Below, piece by piece: positions 17,679 through 27,060 of a DNA stretch of 64,000 nucleotides. The position numbers and the translations under genes were made by a program. The stretch lies in NCBI RefSeq assembly GCF_030913655.1, contig NZ_CP133189.1:248001-312000 (forward strand), given 5' to 3'. The stretch's first letter is position 1. Every line of letters begins with the position of its first letter. The notes below the pieces were generated by a model. It worked only from the letters and a program-made list of their open reading frames with translations. It made no database searches and had not been told where the DNA came from. Source of the DNA: Clostridium sp. MB40-C1. GTDB lineage: Bacteria; Bacillota; Clostridia; Clostridiales; Clostridiaceae.

Positions 17679-18473
17679 ATGAAAAAATTTTTATATTTAG
17701 TACTTTATATTTTAGAATATATTGTTATATATTTTTTAGTGCAAACAGTAGTTAATGTTTTTATTATATGGAGTATGAGAAAGGATGTTGGTATACAAAA
17801 TATAGATAAAATGGTATCTAACTGCAGTTTCAAGGTACTACCATTAGTAATATTAATGACATTTGGAATATATTATTTATTATTTAAATTAAAAGGAGAA
17901 AATTTAATTAAATATTGTGATTTTAATAATAAGTTAAAGAAAAAGTATATTATGTCAATAGTTTTGTTAACTATCGGATTTAGTTTAGTTGTGGCATCTA
18001 TGGCAGAGCTAGGAGGGGATATATATAATATTAGAAAAGATAGTTTTTTAGAGCTTATAGCATTATTGATTTTTATTCCTGTTTTTGAAGAAATATTATT
18101 TAGAGGGATAATATTTAATAAATTTAGAGAAAATATTGATTTGTTTTCAGCAGTGATAATTCAAGCTGTTATATTTGGAGGATTTCATGGAGCTATTTTC
18201 CAAATAGTTTACACTTCAATTTTAGGAATTATAACTGCACTTATTTATACATGGAGTGATTCAATATGGGCAGCTATACTTACTCATGGAATATTTAATA
18301 TATGTGGATTGATTATACTTCCTAGTGCATTAAATATTTCAAAAAATATTATGAGGTTTTCTGTACCTATTTATGGGGTAGCAGGAGCTTTAATTTTATT
18401 ATTTAGCTTTAGAAAATTTTATAGAATAACAAGACCTAGAAAACCATTTAATAGTTTTTTTACTGAGCTTTAA
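17679..18473 (+). CDS. CPBP-family intramembrane metalloprotease
   Basis: A 264-residue, multi-helix membrane protein of the CPBP (Rce1/Abi) family. It has EEILFRG (Glu137-Glu138...Arg142), FGGFHG (His170) and HGIFN (His203, Asn207), the residues that bind the catalytic metal. It starts with a hydrophobic helix (FLYLVLYILEYIVIYFLV). ATG 17679 is preferred over ATG 17673 because AGGAGG ends at 17672. Members act in prenyl-protein processing, bacteriocin self-immunity or signalling. No bacteriocin gene is adjacent, so the role is open. Confidence 0.88.
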   Translation: MKKFLYLVLYILEYIVIYFLVQTVVNVFIIWSMRKDVGIQNIDKMVSNCSFKVLPLVILMTFGIYYLLFKLKGENLIKYCDFNNKLKKKYIMSIVLLTIGFSLVVASMAELGGDIYNIRKDSFLELIALLIFIPVFEEILFRGIIFNKFRENIDLFSAVIIQAVIFGGFHGAIFQIVYTSILGIITALIYTWSDSIWAAILTHGIFNICGLIILPSALNISKNIMRFSVPIYGVAGALILLFSFRKFYRITRPRKPFNSFFTEL

Positions 18474-18498
18474 AATATGGTTGTATTCTAAATGGACT

Positions 18499-18582
18499 TT
18501 GGATATGTTTTAATGAAAACATGAATTCACATAATTTTAAATTTTTATTATAATGAATTCAGTAATTCAAAACATATCCTTA
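18499..18582. repeat. R3 fold-back repeat, short copy
   Basis: TTGGATATGTTTTAAT and ATTCAAAACATATCCTTA form terminal arms, and GAATTCACATAAT pairs with ATTATAATGAATTC inside. It is related in its outer arm to the right end of the copy at 42054-42252. Confidence 0.5.
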
Positions 18583-18650
18583 GGTTTATTATAAAATGGT
18601 TTAGAGTATATTGTTATATTCAAAATATATTCTTGAGTATTAAAAATTGT

Positions 18651-18685
18651 TTGACAATTATATTGATATATTGTAATATATCAAT
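18651..18685 (+). promoter_or_regulatory. Promoter with overlapping palindromic operator for the ArsR gene
   Basis: TTGACA (18651-18656), 17-bp spacer, TAATAT (18674-18679). A palindrome ATTGATATATT-GT-AATATATCAAT (18662-18685) covers the spacer and -10 box. An ArsR dimer bound here would block RNA polymerase, so autorepression of the ArsR-reductase operon is likely. Confidence 0.7.
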
Positions 18686-18714
18686 ATATCAATATAATTT
18701 ATGAGGTGAAAAAA

Positions 18715-18996
18715 TTGGATAATAATTTTGAAAAATATAATGAGATAGCCGAGTTATTAAAAATATTAGCTCACCCTGTTCGATTATGTATAGTTAGAGG
18801 ATTACTTGAAAAAGGAAATTGTAATGTAAGCACAATGCAGCATTGCCTTGACATTCCACAACCTACAGTTTCAACTCATCTTCAAAAATTAAAAACTGCA
18901 GGAATAATAGAAGGTGAACGTAAAGGATTAGAGGTAAGTTATAAATTATGCAGTGATAAAGTAGTTAAACTTATAAATTTATTATTTGAAGATTAA
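18715..18996 (+). CDS. ArsR/SmtB-family repressor, possible persulfide sensor
   Basis: A 93-residue winged helix protein: LAHPVRLCIVRGLLEKG, then the recognition region IPQPTVSTHLQKLKTAGII and the wing GERKGLEVSYKL. Cysteines are at 25, 36, 44 and 79. The TTG at 18715 is preferred as start because the upstream in-frame GTG (18706) is part of the ribosome binding site GAGGTG. It sits 89 bp before a four-module sulfur-transfer reductase in the same orientation, as BigR/SqrR-type sulfide-responsive ArsR proteins do. A persulfide-sensing role is therefore inferred from context and the cysteines; a metal sensor is the alternative. Confidence 0.85.
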   Translation: MDNNFEKYNEIAELLKILAHPVRLCIVRGLLEKGNCNVSTMQHCLDIPQPTVSTHLQKLKTAGIIEGERKGLEVSYKLCSDKVVKLINLLFED

Positions 18997-19085
18997 ATGA
19001 TATTTTAAGAAATGGTTTATGATCTATAATTTAAAATAAAAACTGAGGATTAAACTATAAGCAAAACTGTGGAGGTAATGATATT

Positions 19086-21536
19086 ATGAATAAAAAAGTG
19101 TTAATTATTGGAGGGGTCGCTGGAGGAGCTTCTGCTGCTGCAAGACTTAGAAGATTAGATGAAAACACTGAAATTATTTTATTTGAAAGAGGAAGTCATA
19201 TATCTTTTGCTAATTGCGGCCTTCCTTACTATATAGGAGGATCAATTCAAGAGAGAGAAAATCTTTTAGTATCTACTCCTGAGGATATGAAAGATAAATT
19301 TAATATAGATGTAAGAATTAAAAGTGAAGTTGTAAATATAGACACTGATAAAAAAGAAGTTACTGTTAATAATTTTGACAAAGGAACTTATACAGAAAAA
19401 TATGATTATTTAATATTATCCCCTGGAGCTAAGCCAATAAAACCTAGTATCTCTGGAATAGAAAGTAAAAACATATTTACTTTAAGGAATATGGAAGATA
19501 CGGATAAAATTAAAGAGTATGTAAGTAAAAATAAATTAGATTCAGCTGTAGTTATTGGCGGAGGATTTATAGGAGTTGAGATGGCTGAAAATCTAAATGA
19601 AATTGGTGTTAAAGTTACTTTAGTTGAGGCAGCTTCTCATATACTTGCTCCTTTTGATGAGGATATGGTTACTATAGCTGAAAAAGAGCTTCAAGACCAC
19701 AATATTAATTTAGTTTTAGATAATGGAGTTAAATCTTTTACTGATAAAGAAAATAAAATAGATGTTCTTTTAAATGATGATACAGAATTAATAGCTGATA
19801 TAGTTATATTAGCTATAGGAGTAACACCAGATGTGAGCTTTTTGAAAAATACTTTATTAGAATTTGGACCTAAAGGTCATATTATAGTAAATGAAAATTT
19901 AGAAACTAATATTAAAGATGTTTATGCTGTTGGAGATGCTGTAGAAGTTGTTGATTTTATAAATGGTCAAAAAACAGCTGTTCCTTTGGCAGGACCTGCT
20001 AATAAACAAGGAAGAATAGCAGCAGATAATATTTGTGGAATAAAAACGACTTATAAGGGAACTCAAGGTACTTCTATACTAAAAGTATGTGATCTTACTT
20101 GTGCAGCCACAGGGAATAATGAAAGAATCCTTAAGAAGAACAATATATCTTATAAGATTATATATGTTTATCCTCAAAGTCATGCTTCTTACTATCCTGG
20201 TGCCACTCCAATAACATTAAAGTTGATTTTTAATGGTGAAGGCAGAATATTAGGTGCACAAGCTATTGGCTATGAGGGCGTAGATAAAAGAATAGATGAT
20301 ATAGCAACAGTTATAAGATTAAAAGGTTCTGTAACTGATTTAACAGAATTAGAATTAAGTTATGCACCACCTTATTCTTCTGCTAAAGATCCTGTGAATA
20401 TAGCTGGATATTATGCTGAAGATATATTAACAGAGAAATCAGAAGTTATACTTCCAAGAGAAATAAAGAATAGAGATAAAGAGTCTACAATAATTTTGGA
20501 TGTTAGAACAGACCTAGAGCGAGAAAATGGAGCTATAGAAGGAGATATTCATATTCCTCTTCAACAATTAAGAGGTAGGTTAAATGAGTTAGATAAAAAC
20601 AAGGAAATATGGGCATATTGCCAAATTGGTCTTAGAGGTTATATAGCTGAAAGATTACTAAAACAAAAAGGATTTAAGGCAAAGAATATTACAGGAGGCT
20701 ATAAACAATTTATGGCAGAAAAATTTAAACCTAAGAAGATAAATCATTCTGAAAAAATGATTGCTAGTATAGAAAATCCTAAAATAAGCAATGGAATAGT
20801 TAAAAATTTAGATGCTTGTGGGTTAAGCTGTCCTGGTCCATTAATGAGAGTTAAGGCTGCAGTAGATGAATTAAAACCTGGTGATACTTTAAATGTATCG
20901 GCTTCTGATCCAGGGTTTTATGAAGATATAAAAGCTTGGTGCAGAAAAACAAATACAGAGCTTTTAGGTTTAAACAAAGAAAAAGGTATAATTAAAGCTT
21001 CTTTAAAGAAGTGTGAAAAAGATGTATCTTCATCGATACAAGAAACAGCAGTTTCTACGAACACTAAAGATTCTCAAACTATGGTTGTATTTAGTGGTGA
21101 CTTAGATAAAGCAATAGCTTCATTTATAATAGCTAATGGTGCTGCTGCTATGGGCAAAAAAGTCACTATGTTCTTTACATTTTGGGGAATAAATATTATT
21201 AGAAAAAATGAACATGTTCCAGTTAAAAAGAATTTTATTGAAACAATGTTTGGAAAAATGATGCCAAGAGGAAGTGAAAAGTTAAAATTATCAAATATGA
21301 ACATGGGTGGAATGGGTGCTAAAATGATCAAAGGCATAATGAAAAAACACAATGTACATTCCTTGGAAGAACTCATACAATCAGCTATTGACAATGGAGT
21401 TGAAATAGTTGCATGCCAAATGTCTATGGAACTTTTAGGATTAAGAAAGGAAGAATTAATAGATAATGTTAAGCTGGCAGGTGTAGGTTACTACCTTGGA
21501 GAAGCTGATCAATCTAATATAAATTTATTTATATAA
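19086..21536 (+). CDS. CoA-disulfide/persulfide reductase fused to rhodanese, TusA and DsrE domains
   Basis: An 816-residue fusion. Residues 1-450 form the FAD/NAD(P)H oxidoreductase of the CoADR/Npsr family (IIGGVAGGASAAARLRRLDE; redox Cys44 in FANCGLPYY; second FAD motif VYAVGDAVEV). Residues 465-555 form a rhodanese domain with active Cys512 (CQIGLRG). Residues 570-645 form a TusA-like domain with Cys578 and Cys582 (CGLSCPGPLMRVKA). Residues 660-816 form a DsrE2-like domain with Cys777 (VACQMSMELLG). It would pass sulfane sulfur between domains and reduce CoA-persulfide or polysulfide. It is probably cotranscribed with, and controlled by, the upstream ArsR regulator. Confidence 0.92.
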   Translation: MNKKVLIIGGVAGGASAAARLRRLDENTEIILFERGSHISFANCGLPYYIGGSIQERENLLVSTPEDMKDKFNIDVRIKSEVVNIDTDKKEVTVNNFDKGTYTEKYDYLILSPGAKPIKPSISGIESKNIFTLRNMEDTDKIKEYVSKNKLDSAVVIGGGFIGVEMAENLNEIGVKVTLVEAASHILAPFDEDMVTIAEKELQDHNINLVLDNGVKSFTDKENKIDVLLNDDTELIADIVILAIGVTPDVSFLKNTLLEFGPKGHIIVNENLETNIKDVYAVGDAVEVVDFINGQKTAVPLAGPANKQGRIAADNICGIKTTYKGTQGTSILKVCDLTCAATGNNERILKKNNISYKIIYVYPQSHASYYPGATPITLKLIFNGEGRILGAQAIGYEGVDKRIDDIATVIRLKGSVTDLTELELSYAPPYSSAKDPVNIAGYYAEDILTEKSEVILPREIKNRDKESTIILDVRTDLERENGAIEGDIHIPLQQLRGRLNELDKNKEIWAYCQIGLRGYIAERLLKQKGFKAKNITGGYKQFMAEKFKPKKINHSEKMIASIENPKISNGIVKNLDACGLSCPGPLMRVKAAVDELKPGDTLNVSASDPGFYEDIKAWCRKTNTELLGLNKEKGIIKASLKKCEKDVSSSIQETAVSTNTKDSQTMVVFSGDLDKAIASFIIANGAAAMGKKVTMFFTFWGINIIRKNEHVPVKKNFIETMFGKMMPRGSEKLKLSNMNMGGMGAKMIKGIMKKHNVHSLEELIQSAIDNGVEIVACQMSMELLGLRKEELIDNVKLAGVGYYLGEADQSNINLFI

Positions 21537-21539
21537 TAG

Positions 21540-21602
21540 GTATGTTTAAAAAATTTGTTGAGTTTATATAATTTCAAAAAGAGCATTCTTTTAAAACTGA
21601 AC
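21540..21602. repeat. Partial R3 arm plus half of a TTTTAAAAC hairpin repeat
   Basis: TTGTTGAGTTTATATAATTTC resembles the R3 arm. It is followed by CATTCTTTTAAAACTGAACC, which matches the right half of the hairpins at 42268-42305 and 44717-44754. Confidence 0.4.
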
Positions 21603-21669
21603 CATATATAAAATTAGTATTTAGTAATGGATTTTATCAAATAAGAGATTAAAACAAAAATTAGTATAA

Positions 21670-21715
21670 AAAAGAATCATATAGAAACTTTTAAAAGTTT
21701 CTATATGATTCTTTT
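21670..21715. terminator. Bidirectional terminator between the reductase and dacF
   Basis: A perfect 46-nt palindrome (arms of 23 nt, AAAAGAATCATATAGAAAC...) gives an A-start/T-end hairpin usable from both sides of these convergent genes. Confidence 0.85.
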
Positions 21716-21719
21716 AGTT

Positions 21720-23051
21720 TTAAAATCTTCTTCTACGTCTTCTGTTGCTATTTCTTGAAATAGCTTTTACGAGTAAAGTAATTAATAGAATAACAACAAC
21801 AACAGCACCAACTAAACCTATATATAAGAGAATGTTTTGTTTTACAATACTTCCTGAAGAGATAGTTGGATATAATTCATATTTTTTTATTGCATTTCTT
21901 TCTTTAATCACAAGATTACCAGCACTAGTATCTTTATCAAGCTTACCAACTTTCAAATTAGAAAATTCAAAATCTGTTTTTGCTTCTGCTTTATTAATGT
22001 CATTATCATAATATTCTACGTCTTTTTTTACTACTAAAGGTACTTGAATTTCTTTTTCAGGTCCTATAAATTTAAGAGGTTTATATTTTAAAGTTACTTT
22101 TTTTACTTCAGTATTTGCTTTGTATAAAGGAACCCTTTTAGCAGCGTAACTCCAATTTATTATTTTAGCCATATCATTAAATACATATGTATCTTTAGCA
22201 TCATAAAGAGACTTCATTACAACACCGCAAAGCTTTCTTCCGTCTTTTTCAAATATAGCTACAAGACATCTTCCGGATTTTGATGTATAACCTGTTTTAC
22301 CTCCAATACAAACAGCATTAGATGCAGGTTGTTGATTTAAATCTATTCCTGTTTTGTCAGCTAATGCAGTATCTATTTTGGTTCCAAGTAATTTATTTCT
22401 ATTTGTTATGTAAGCAATTGTTCCATTAGAAATTTCAATTTTGTCTTGTTTGATATTCATTACTTTTTTAACCCATGGATTTTTGTAAGCTTCTTTAGCT
22501 ATTACGCTTAAATCGTAAGCTGAAGTATAATGATTATTTATTCCATTATCTAATCCATTAGGAGTTACAAAATGAGTGTTTTTTAAACCAAGTTGTTTTA
22601 TTTTATTATTCATCATTTCTTCAAACTTCTCAGGAGTTCCACCAACACTCTCAGCTATCATGTATGCAGCATCATTTGCTGAGAAAAGTAAAAGTGATTT
22701 CATTACATCATCAGCAGTCATTGTATCATTAGTTGTGATTTTGCTTTTTCCAACTAAATCATATAAAGCATACTGAGGTTGTTTTGCAGCTGTTGGAGTA
22801 TATTTAATGATGTCTGTAGGTTTTTTGTTCTCTGCAAATAACAATGCTGTTAAAAGTTTTGTAGTACTTGCAGGATACATTGGAGATTCATCTATGCCTT
22901 TTGCATATATAATTTCTCCAGTTTCAACATCGATTACTATGCCAGTTTTACCATATATATGTGGTAAATCAGCATTAGCTGCAAATGCGTTAATAGAGAA
23001 TACTAGTAAAAAAGTTAAAGTCAATAATAAAGTTGATAATTTACGTCTCAA
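21720..23051 (-). CDS. dacF: Serine-type D-Ala-D-Ala carboxypeptidase (PBP5/DacF-like)
   Basis: A 443-residue secreted, membrane-anchored peptidoglycan carboxypeptidase. It has a signal peptide (about residues 1-25, ending NAFAANA), SxxK motif S62-T-T-K65, SxN motif in LLFSANDAAYM, KTG in IGGKTGYTSKSG, a beta-rich C-terminal domain, and a final transmembrane helix (LLYIGLVGAVVVVILLITLL) followed by an Arg-rich cytoplasmic tail. It removes the terminal D-Ala of stem peptides. The TTG start is supported by AGGAGA 8 nt upstream; the nearby ATG is out of frame. The clear C-terminal helix differs from the amphipathic anchor of PBP5. The symbol dacF is by family resemblance only. Confidence 0.9.
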   Translation of the reverse strand: MRRKLSTLLLTLTFLLVFSINAFAANADLPHIYGKTGIVIDVETGEIIYAKGIDESPMYPASTTKLLTALLFAENKKPTDIIKYTPTAAKQPQYALYDLVGKSKITTNDTMTADDVMKSLLLFSANDAAYMIAESVGGTPEKFEEMMNNKIKQLGLKNTHFVTPNGLDNGINNHYTSAYDLSVIAKEAYKNPWVKKVMNIKQDKIEISNGTIAYITNRNKLLGTKIDTALADKTGIDLNQQPASNAVCIGGKTGYTSKSGRCLVAIFEKDGRKLCGVVMKSLYDAKDTYVFNDMAKIINWSYAAKRVPLYKANTEVKKVTLKYKPLKFIGPEKEIQVPLVVKKDVEYYDNDINKAEAKTDFEFSNLKVGKLDKDTSAGNLVIKERNAIKKYELYPTISSGSIVKQNILLYIGLVGAVVVVILLITLLVKAISRNSNRRRRRRF

Positions 23052-23347
23052 GATTCATCTCTCCTACTTATAATTTTAATATAGATTTTAAACCTATTTT
23101 AGTATACCATTTAAGTATATATAGAACAACTATAAAAGACTTTACAAATTAAACAAAATTTAAGTAATATTTGTGGGAATTTATGAAACCTTCCCTTGAA
23201 ATCAAGAATGTTGTTTATTAAAAAAAGTAAAATTATATCTAAATTTAAGTATAATAATATTGTTCAATTAAGTAGAAATTTTAATTTGATGTTTAATAAA
23301 GTATCTTATAATTTAATGCTTAGTAATTTTGTTTTGGAGGGTTATAA

Positions 23348-23953
23348 ATGGAAAAAATCAAAAAAATATTTAGTGATAGAGTAGGAAAACCTATAGGAAA
23401 ATATAGAAAAAGTGCAGTAATGATTTTATTATCTGAGGAAAAGGGTGAATATTATATATTATTTGAGAAAAGGGCATTAACATTGAAAAGTCAGCCTGGA
23501 GATATTTCTCTTCCAGGAGGAGCTATAGAAGAAAAAGAAACTCCACAGGAAGCAGCTATAAGAGAATGTATGGAGGAATTAAATATTAAAAAAGAACAAA
23601 TAGATATAATTGGACCTATGGATTATTTTATAAGTCCTTATAATACAATTATATATCCTTTTGTAGGTGAGGTTAAAACTGATAAAATTAACCCTAATAA
23701 AGATGAAGTAGATCATGTTTTTAAAGTGCCTCTTAGATATTTTATGGAAAATCAACCTGATTGTCATATTATGGATATAAAACCTAAATTAAAACAGGAT
23801 TTTCCTTTTGAACTTATAGAAGGAGGCAGAGATTATAAGTTTTCTAGTGGAAAGATAAATCAGTATTTTTATTTATATAATGATTATGTAATATGGGGAT
23901 TTACAGCACGTATAATTAAGAGTTTTATAGATATTATAAAAGAAAATAGGTAG
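23348..23953 (+). CDS. Nudix hydrolase, CoA pyrophosphatase type
   Basis: A 201-residue Nudix protein. The Nudix box is GGAIEEKETPQEAAIRECM followed by EELNI (about residues 57-80; G-x5-E-x7-REU-x-EE-x-x-U). Upstream of it LTLKSQPGDISLPGG matches the extra motif of NudL/CoA pyrophosphatases. Likely cleaves CoA or its derivatives to 4'-phosphopantetheine and 3',5'-ADP. Start ATG after GGAGGG. It stands alone, with a promoterless-looking A/T-rich 296-bp upstream region where nothing further was recognised. Confidence 0.88.
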   Translation: MEKIKKIFSDRVGKPIGKYRKSAVMILLSEEKGEYYILFEKRALTLKSQPGDISLPGGAIEEKETPQEAAIRECMEELNIKKEQIDIIGPMDYFISPYNTIIYPFVGEVKTDKINPNKDEVDHVFKVPLRYFMENQPDCHIMDIKPKLKQDFPFELIEGGRDYKFSSGKINQYFYLYNDYVIWGFTARIIKSFIDIIKENR

Positions 23954-23963
23954 TGTTTATTTG

Positions 23964-24007
23964 GACTATAAATGAGTTTGTGTAAATTCACAAGCTCATT
24001 TATAGTC
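23964..24007 (+). terminator. Terminator after Nudix gene
   Basis: A 19-bp stem (23964-23982 with 23989-24007, one G-T mismatch), a 6-nt loop, followed by TTTTAT. Confidence 0.85.
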
Positions 24008-24115
24008 TTTTATCCTATATCTAAGCATTTTAATACTCCTATCTTATTTAAAGTGGAACATTAGAATGATTAGAGATCGGATAAAATTAATTTTGAGGCA
24101 ATCTTTTGGTAGCTT

Positions 24116-25462
24116 TTAGTAATCTAATGTAGGTTCACTAACTTTGTTTATAACAATTACCCCATCATATTGATCCTTAGGTACAAACATCATAGACATT
24201 GGACTGATTATTTCAGAAGTCATTCCATCTTCTGCTGCAAATATAGGATTAAACATCCATGAATTAGAACTGTTTTCAGATTTATGTTTTGATAAATCTA
24301 CAAATGTACAGTTATAACCACTTTTTATAATGACATTTTCAAGACTTCCTTTTGGCATAGGGGGTATATCGAATGGTTTTAAAGTAGTTATAGTAGTGGC
24401 TTTACCACTGTTCATATAAAAGCCTAAAACATATCCTTTATCTTTAAACTTGGAATTAAGTAACTCCCCCATACTGGTAAAACTATTTATCCATTTACCG
24501 TGTTCTTTTGTAAGTATTTTGGATGTGTTTTTAGCCAAATGGTCATTGTGAGCCCATAAAATTACCTTTTTACCTGGGTATAAGACCTTTGTTATCCATT
24601 CTACGTTTTCAGCCATTAGCTTATCTCTAAATTCGTAACTATTTATATTATCTAACATCATCATTTCAACCAATTGTAATCTTCCACCTATAGTCTTTTT
24701 AATTATATCGATAATATGTGGGTTTTTAGGATAAAATCCTGAAATTTTGAATTTATTATGATTAACAAAAGTTAATAATTTTTCGTATTTTGGTTGATAT
24801 TTGTTTTTTACCTTTAGTAATTCATCAGAGTGTTTATATGAATCGTCTAAACCATACTTATTTATTATTGAATAGGCATCTTTTAGATATGATGATTCAA
24901 AATTGAGGTATTCTTTTGCATAATTTTTATCTAATTTATAAAGTAGTTTAAACATAAATATTGAAAAATATCCACTAGTAGGTTGCATATCATAACCAGC
25001 TAAATAAAGAGGACTTTGAGTTTTACTTTGTGCTTTTATATAGTTAAATAAACTAAGAGTTTCTTTTGAGTGCCATATAGGGAAAATTGAATTTTCCATC
25101 ATTTGTTTTGGCGTTAATGAATTAACATCTTCATATACTGCACTACATTCACCTATACCAGATTCAAATGCAATTACATCAAATCCAAGGTATTGGTGTA
25201 AATATTTTATAATTCGTGTTTTCATAGAGCTATATTCTCCAACCCTATGGAAATTTTCACCAAGAGATACCACTGTCTTATCTTTTAATATAGGTTTTAA
25301 AAATTCTAAATCCTTATAGTCAGTTGATGTAAGTGATTTTATTTCTGTTGCATCTGATTTTGATAATTCATAGGTACATGCTGACACTGTTACTGGGTTA
25401 AAAAAAATTGTGGCTGATAAAATAACTGGTATAGCTTTGAGTAACAATTTAGTTGTTTTCAT
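24116..25462 (-). CDS. Erythromycin-esterase-family lipoprotein
   Basis: A 448-residue member of the EreA/B superfamily. The N-terminal signal ends in a lipobox-like V-S-A-C29, so it is probably a membrane-anchored lipoprotein. Family residues are visible: LGENFHRVGEY (His72, Glu76), AFESGIGE (Glu100) and ILWAHNDHLAKN. The superfamily includes macrolide esterases, but most members in non-resistant bacteria are of unknown substrate, so resistance should not be assumed. The frame is open further upstream, but ATG 25462 follows AAGGGGGAA and gives the proper signal peptide. R1 copy 3 ends 31 bp upstream of the start, so the promoter must lie in or beyond that repeat. Confidence 0.85.
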   Translation of the reverse strand: MKTTKLLLKAIPVILSATIFFNPVTVSACTYELSKSDATEIKSLTSTDYKDLEFLKPILKDKTVVSLGENFHRVGEYSSMKTRIIKYLHQYLGFDVIAFESGIGECSAVYEDVNSLTPKQMMENSIFPIWHSKETLSLFNYIKAQSKTQSPLYLAGYDMQPTSGYFSIFMFKLLYKLDKNYAKEYLNFESSYLKDAYSIINKYGLDDSYKHSDELLKVKNKYQPKYEKLLTFVNHNKFKISGFYPKNPHIIDIIKKTIGGRLQLVEMMMLDNINSYEFRDKLMAENVEWITKVLYPGKKVILWAHNDHLAKNTSKILTKEHGKWINSFTSMGELLNSKFKDKGYVLGFYMNSGKATTITTLKPFDIPPMPKGSLENVIIKSGYNCTFVDLSKHKSENSSNSWMFNPIFAAEDGMTSEIISPMSMMFVPKDQYDGVIVINKVSEPTLDY

Positions 25463-25493
25463 TAAAAATTCCCCCTTAAATTTTTTATATACA

Positions 25494-25628
25494 TGAGAAA
25501 CTTGCATAATTTGCAAACTGCATAGCTACATGCAAGTTTCATTGTTTACTGCTTCGAAAATTTGAAGGCGCTGTTCACAGCAAAACTTGTATTTCGCATT
25601 CTAAGTTTTTAATTATGCAATTTCCTCA
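25494..25628. repeat. R1 fold-back repeat, copy 3 (internally deleted)
   Basis: Ends TGAGAAACTTGCATAATT and AATTATGCAATTTCCTCA; inner arms GCAAGTTTCATTGTTTACTGC and GGCGCTGTTCACAGC. The loop and the CTCTTT/AAAGAG part of the stem are missing: GAAAATTT joins directly to GAAGGCG, as if the hairpin tip was deleted between short AAATTT repeats. It occupies the space upstream of the esterase-like gene. Confidence 0.8.
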
Positions 25629-25764
25629 CATACATAATAAAATGAATTTATAAAGAATTTATAAGGAAAGTAATATATTGATTCATTTAATCTTTTAATA
25701 AAAAATAACTACTAAGGGTAAAGTAATCTCAAATAGATAAATTAGAAAGTGGGGATAGTTTTAC

Positions 25765-27003
25765 ATGAAGAAAAAAGTTATTGTTTTGGTAACTAAAATA
25801 TTATTAGTATGTTTAACATTGGGATTAATTAGCTCATTTGTATTAGAATTTAGAGTAAAAGCTATTGAATTAACGGATCAAAAAGAAAATTTAGTAGAAG
25901 AAATATTAAAAAATAAGCCTAATGTTTTTGGAGATATACTTAAAGAACCTGATAAGTATGAAGTGCAAATTTTGTATACTCAAATAGATAGGGATTCTAA
26001 TAACAAACCTTCTTTTAAATCTTTTAAATATAGAGTAGATAAGGACAAATATTTTTATCCAGCAAGTTCTGTAAAACTTTCTGCTTGTGTTTTAGCTTTA
26101 GAAAAATTAAATAATTTGGGTATAGATAAAAATACACCTTTAATAATTGAAAAAGGGAGAGAGTCTCAAAGTGAAGCATATAAGGATAGCACATCAGAAT
26201 CTAATATTCCTACTATAGCGAATTATATTAAAAAAGTGTTGGTAGCTAGTGACAATGATGGATTTGATAGATTGTATGAATTTTTAGGTCAAGAATACTA
26301 TAATGAAACACTTTGGCAAAAAGGATATAAAGATGTCCTTATATTACATAGACTAGGAAATCCTATGAGTTTAGAGGAAAATAGATACACAAATCCCATG
26401 AAGTTTTATAATAAAGATAAAATTATACATAATCAGCCTATGTTATACAATAGTAAAGATTATAAAAATAATATTACAGATATGAAAAAAGGAAAAGGGT
26501 ATAAGAGTGGAGGAAGGTATATAAACGAGCCGAAAGATTTTTCAAAATCTAATTATTTTTCTATAGAATGTTTGCAAGAAGTTCTAAAATCTATTGTTTT
26601 TCCAGAGGCACTAACAGAAGAAAAACGATTTAATTTAAAAAAAGAAGACTATGAATTTTTAAAAAAACATATGTGTATGCTTCCAAGAGAGTGTAATAGT
26701 CCTAAGTATAATTTAAAGGATAGTTATGGAAAGTACTTTATGTTTGGTGATAGCAATGATAAGATTCCTGAAAATATAAAAATATATAATAAGATTGGAT
26801 GTGCTTATGGATATTTAATAGACAATGCTTACATAGTTGATAAAAATAAGGGCATAGAGTTTTTACTCACAGGGGTAATATGTTCAAATAAAAATCAGAT
26901 TTTAAATGATGAAAAATATGAATATTATACTGTTGGTATGCCTTTTTTATCAAGCTTAGGAAGAGAAATTTATAAATATGAAGAGAGTAGGAAAAAAGCA
27001 TAA
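25765..27003 (+). CDS. Secreted serine hydrolase, class A beta-lactamase-like
   Basis: A 412-residue protein with an N-terminal hydrophobic signal or anchor (VIVLVTKILLVCLTLGLISSFV). The active-site motifs of the class A beta-lactamase/DD-peptidase fold are in order: S101-S-V-K104 (PASSVKLSACVLALEKL), S162-D163-N164, and K343-I-G345 in place of KTG/KSG. It is longer than typical beta-lactamases (about 270-300 residues) and has an irregular third motif, so another serine hydrolase or non-catalytic role is possible. Start ATG after GTGGGGA. It ends at a strong terminator. Confidence 0.8.
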   Translation: MKKKVIVLVTKILLVCLTLGLISSFVLEFRVKAIELTDQKENLVEEILKNKPNVFGDILKEPDKYEVQILYTQIDRDSNNKPSFKSFKYRVDKDKYFYPASSVKLSACVLALEKLNNLGIDKNTPLIIEKGRESQSEAYKDSTSESNIPTIANYIKKVLVASDNDGFDRLYEFLGQEYYNETLWQKGYKDVLILHRLGNPMSLEENRYTNPMKFYNKDKIIHNQPMLYNSKDYKNNITDMKKGKGYKSGGRYINEPKDFSKSNYFSIECLQEVLKSIVFPEALTEEKRFNLKKEDYEFLKKHMCMLPRECNSPKYNLKDSYGKYFMFGDSNDKIPENIKIYNKIGCAYGYLIDNAYIVDKNKGIEFLLTGVICSNKNQILNDEKYEYYTVGMPFLSSLGREIYKYEESRKKA

Positions 27004-27011
27004 TGAAAGAA

Positions 27012-27060
27012 ATTGAGTTCATATAATTATTATTACGATTATATGAACTCAATATTTTTT
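27012..27060. terminator. Terminator between serine hydrolase and membrane protein genes
   Basis: A 16-bp stem (27012-27027 with 27038-27053, arm ATTGAGTTCATATAAT) followed by TTTTTT on the plus strand; the opposite strand offers A/T tracts for the convergent gene. Confidence 0.85.

Noticed and set aside
23196-23384. 62-codon frame before the Nudix gene
   Set aside because: No ribosome binding site, Lys/Ile/Asn-rich composition of random A/T DNA, and it overlaps the Nudix start, which has a proper GGAGG.
24116-25462. Macrolide resistance gene
   Set aside because: Family membership alone does not show macrolide esterase activity; the protein is a probable lipoprotein without resistance context.
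25765-27003. Functional beta-lactamase
   Set aside because: SxxK and SDN motifs are present but the third motif is KIG and the chain is over 100 residues too long, so only a beta-lactamase-like serine hydrolase is claimed.
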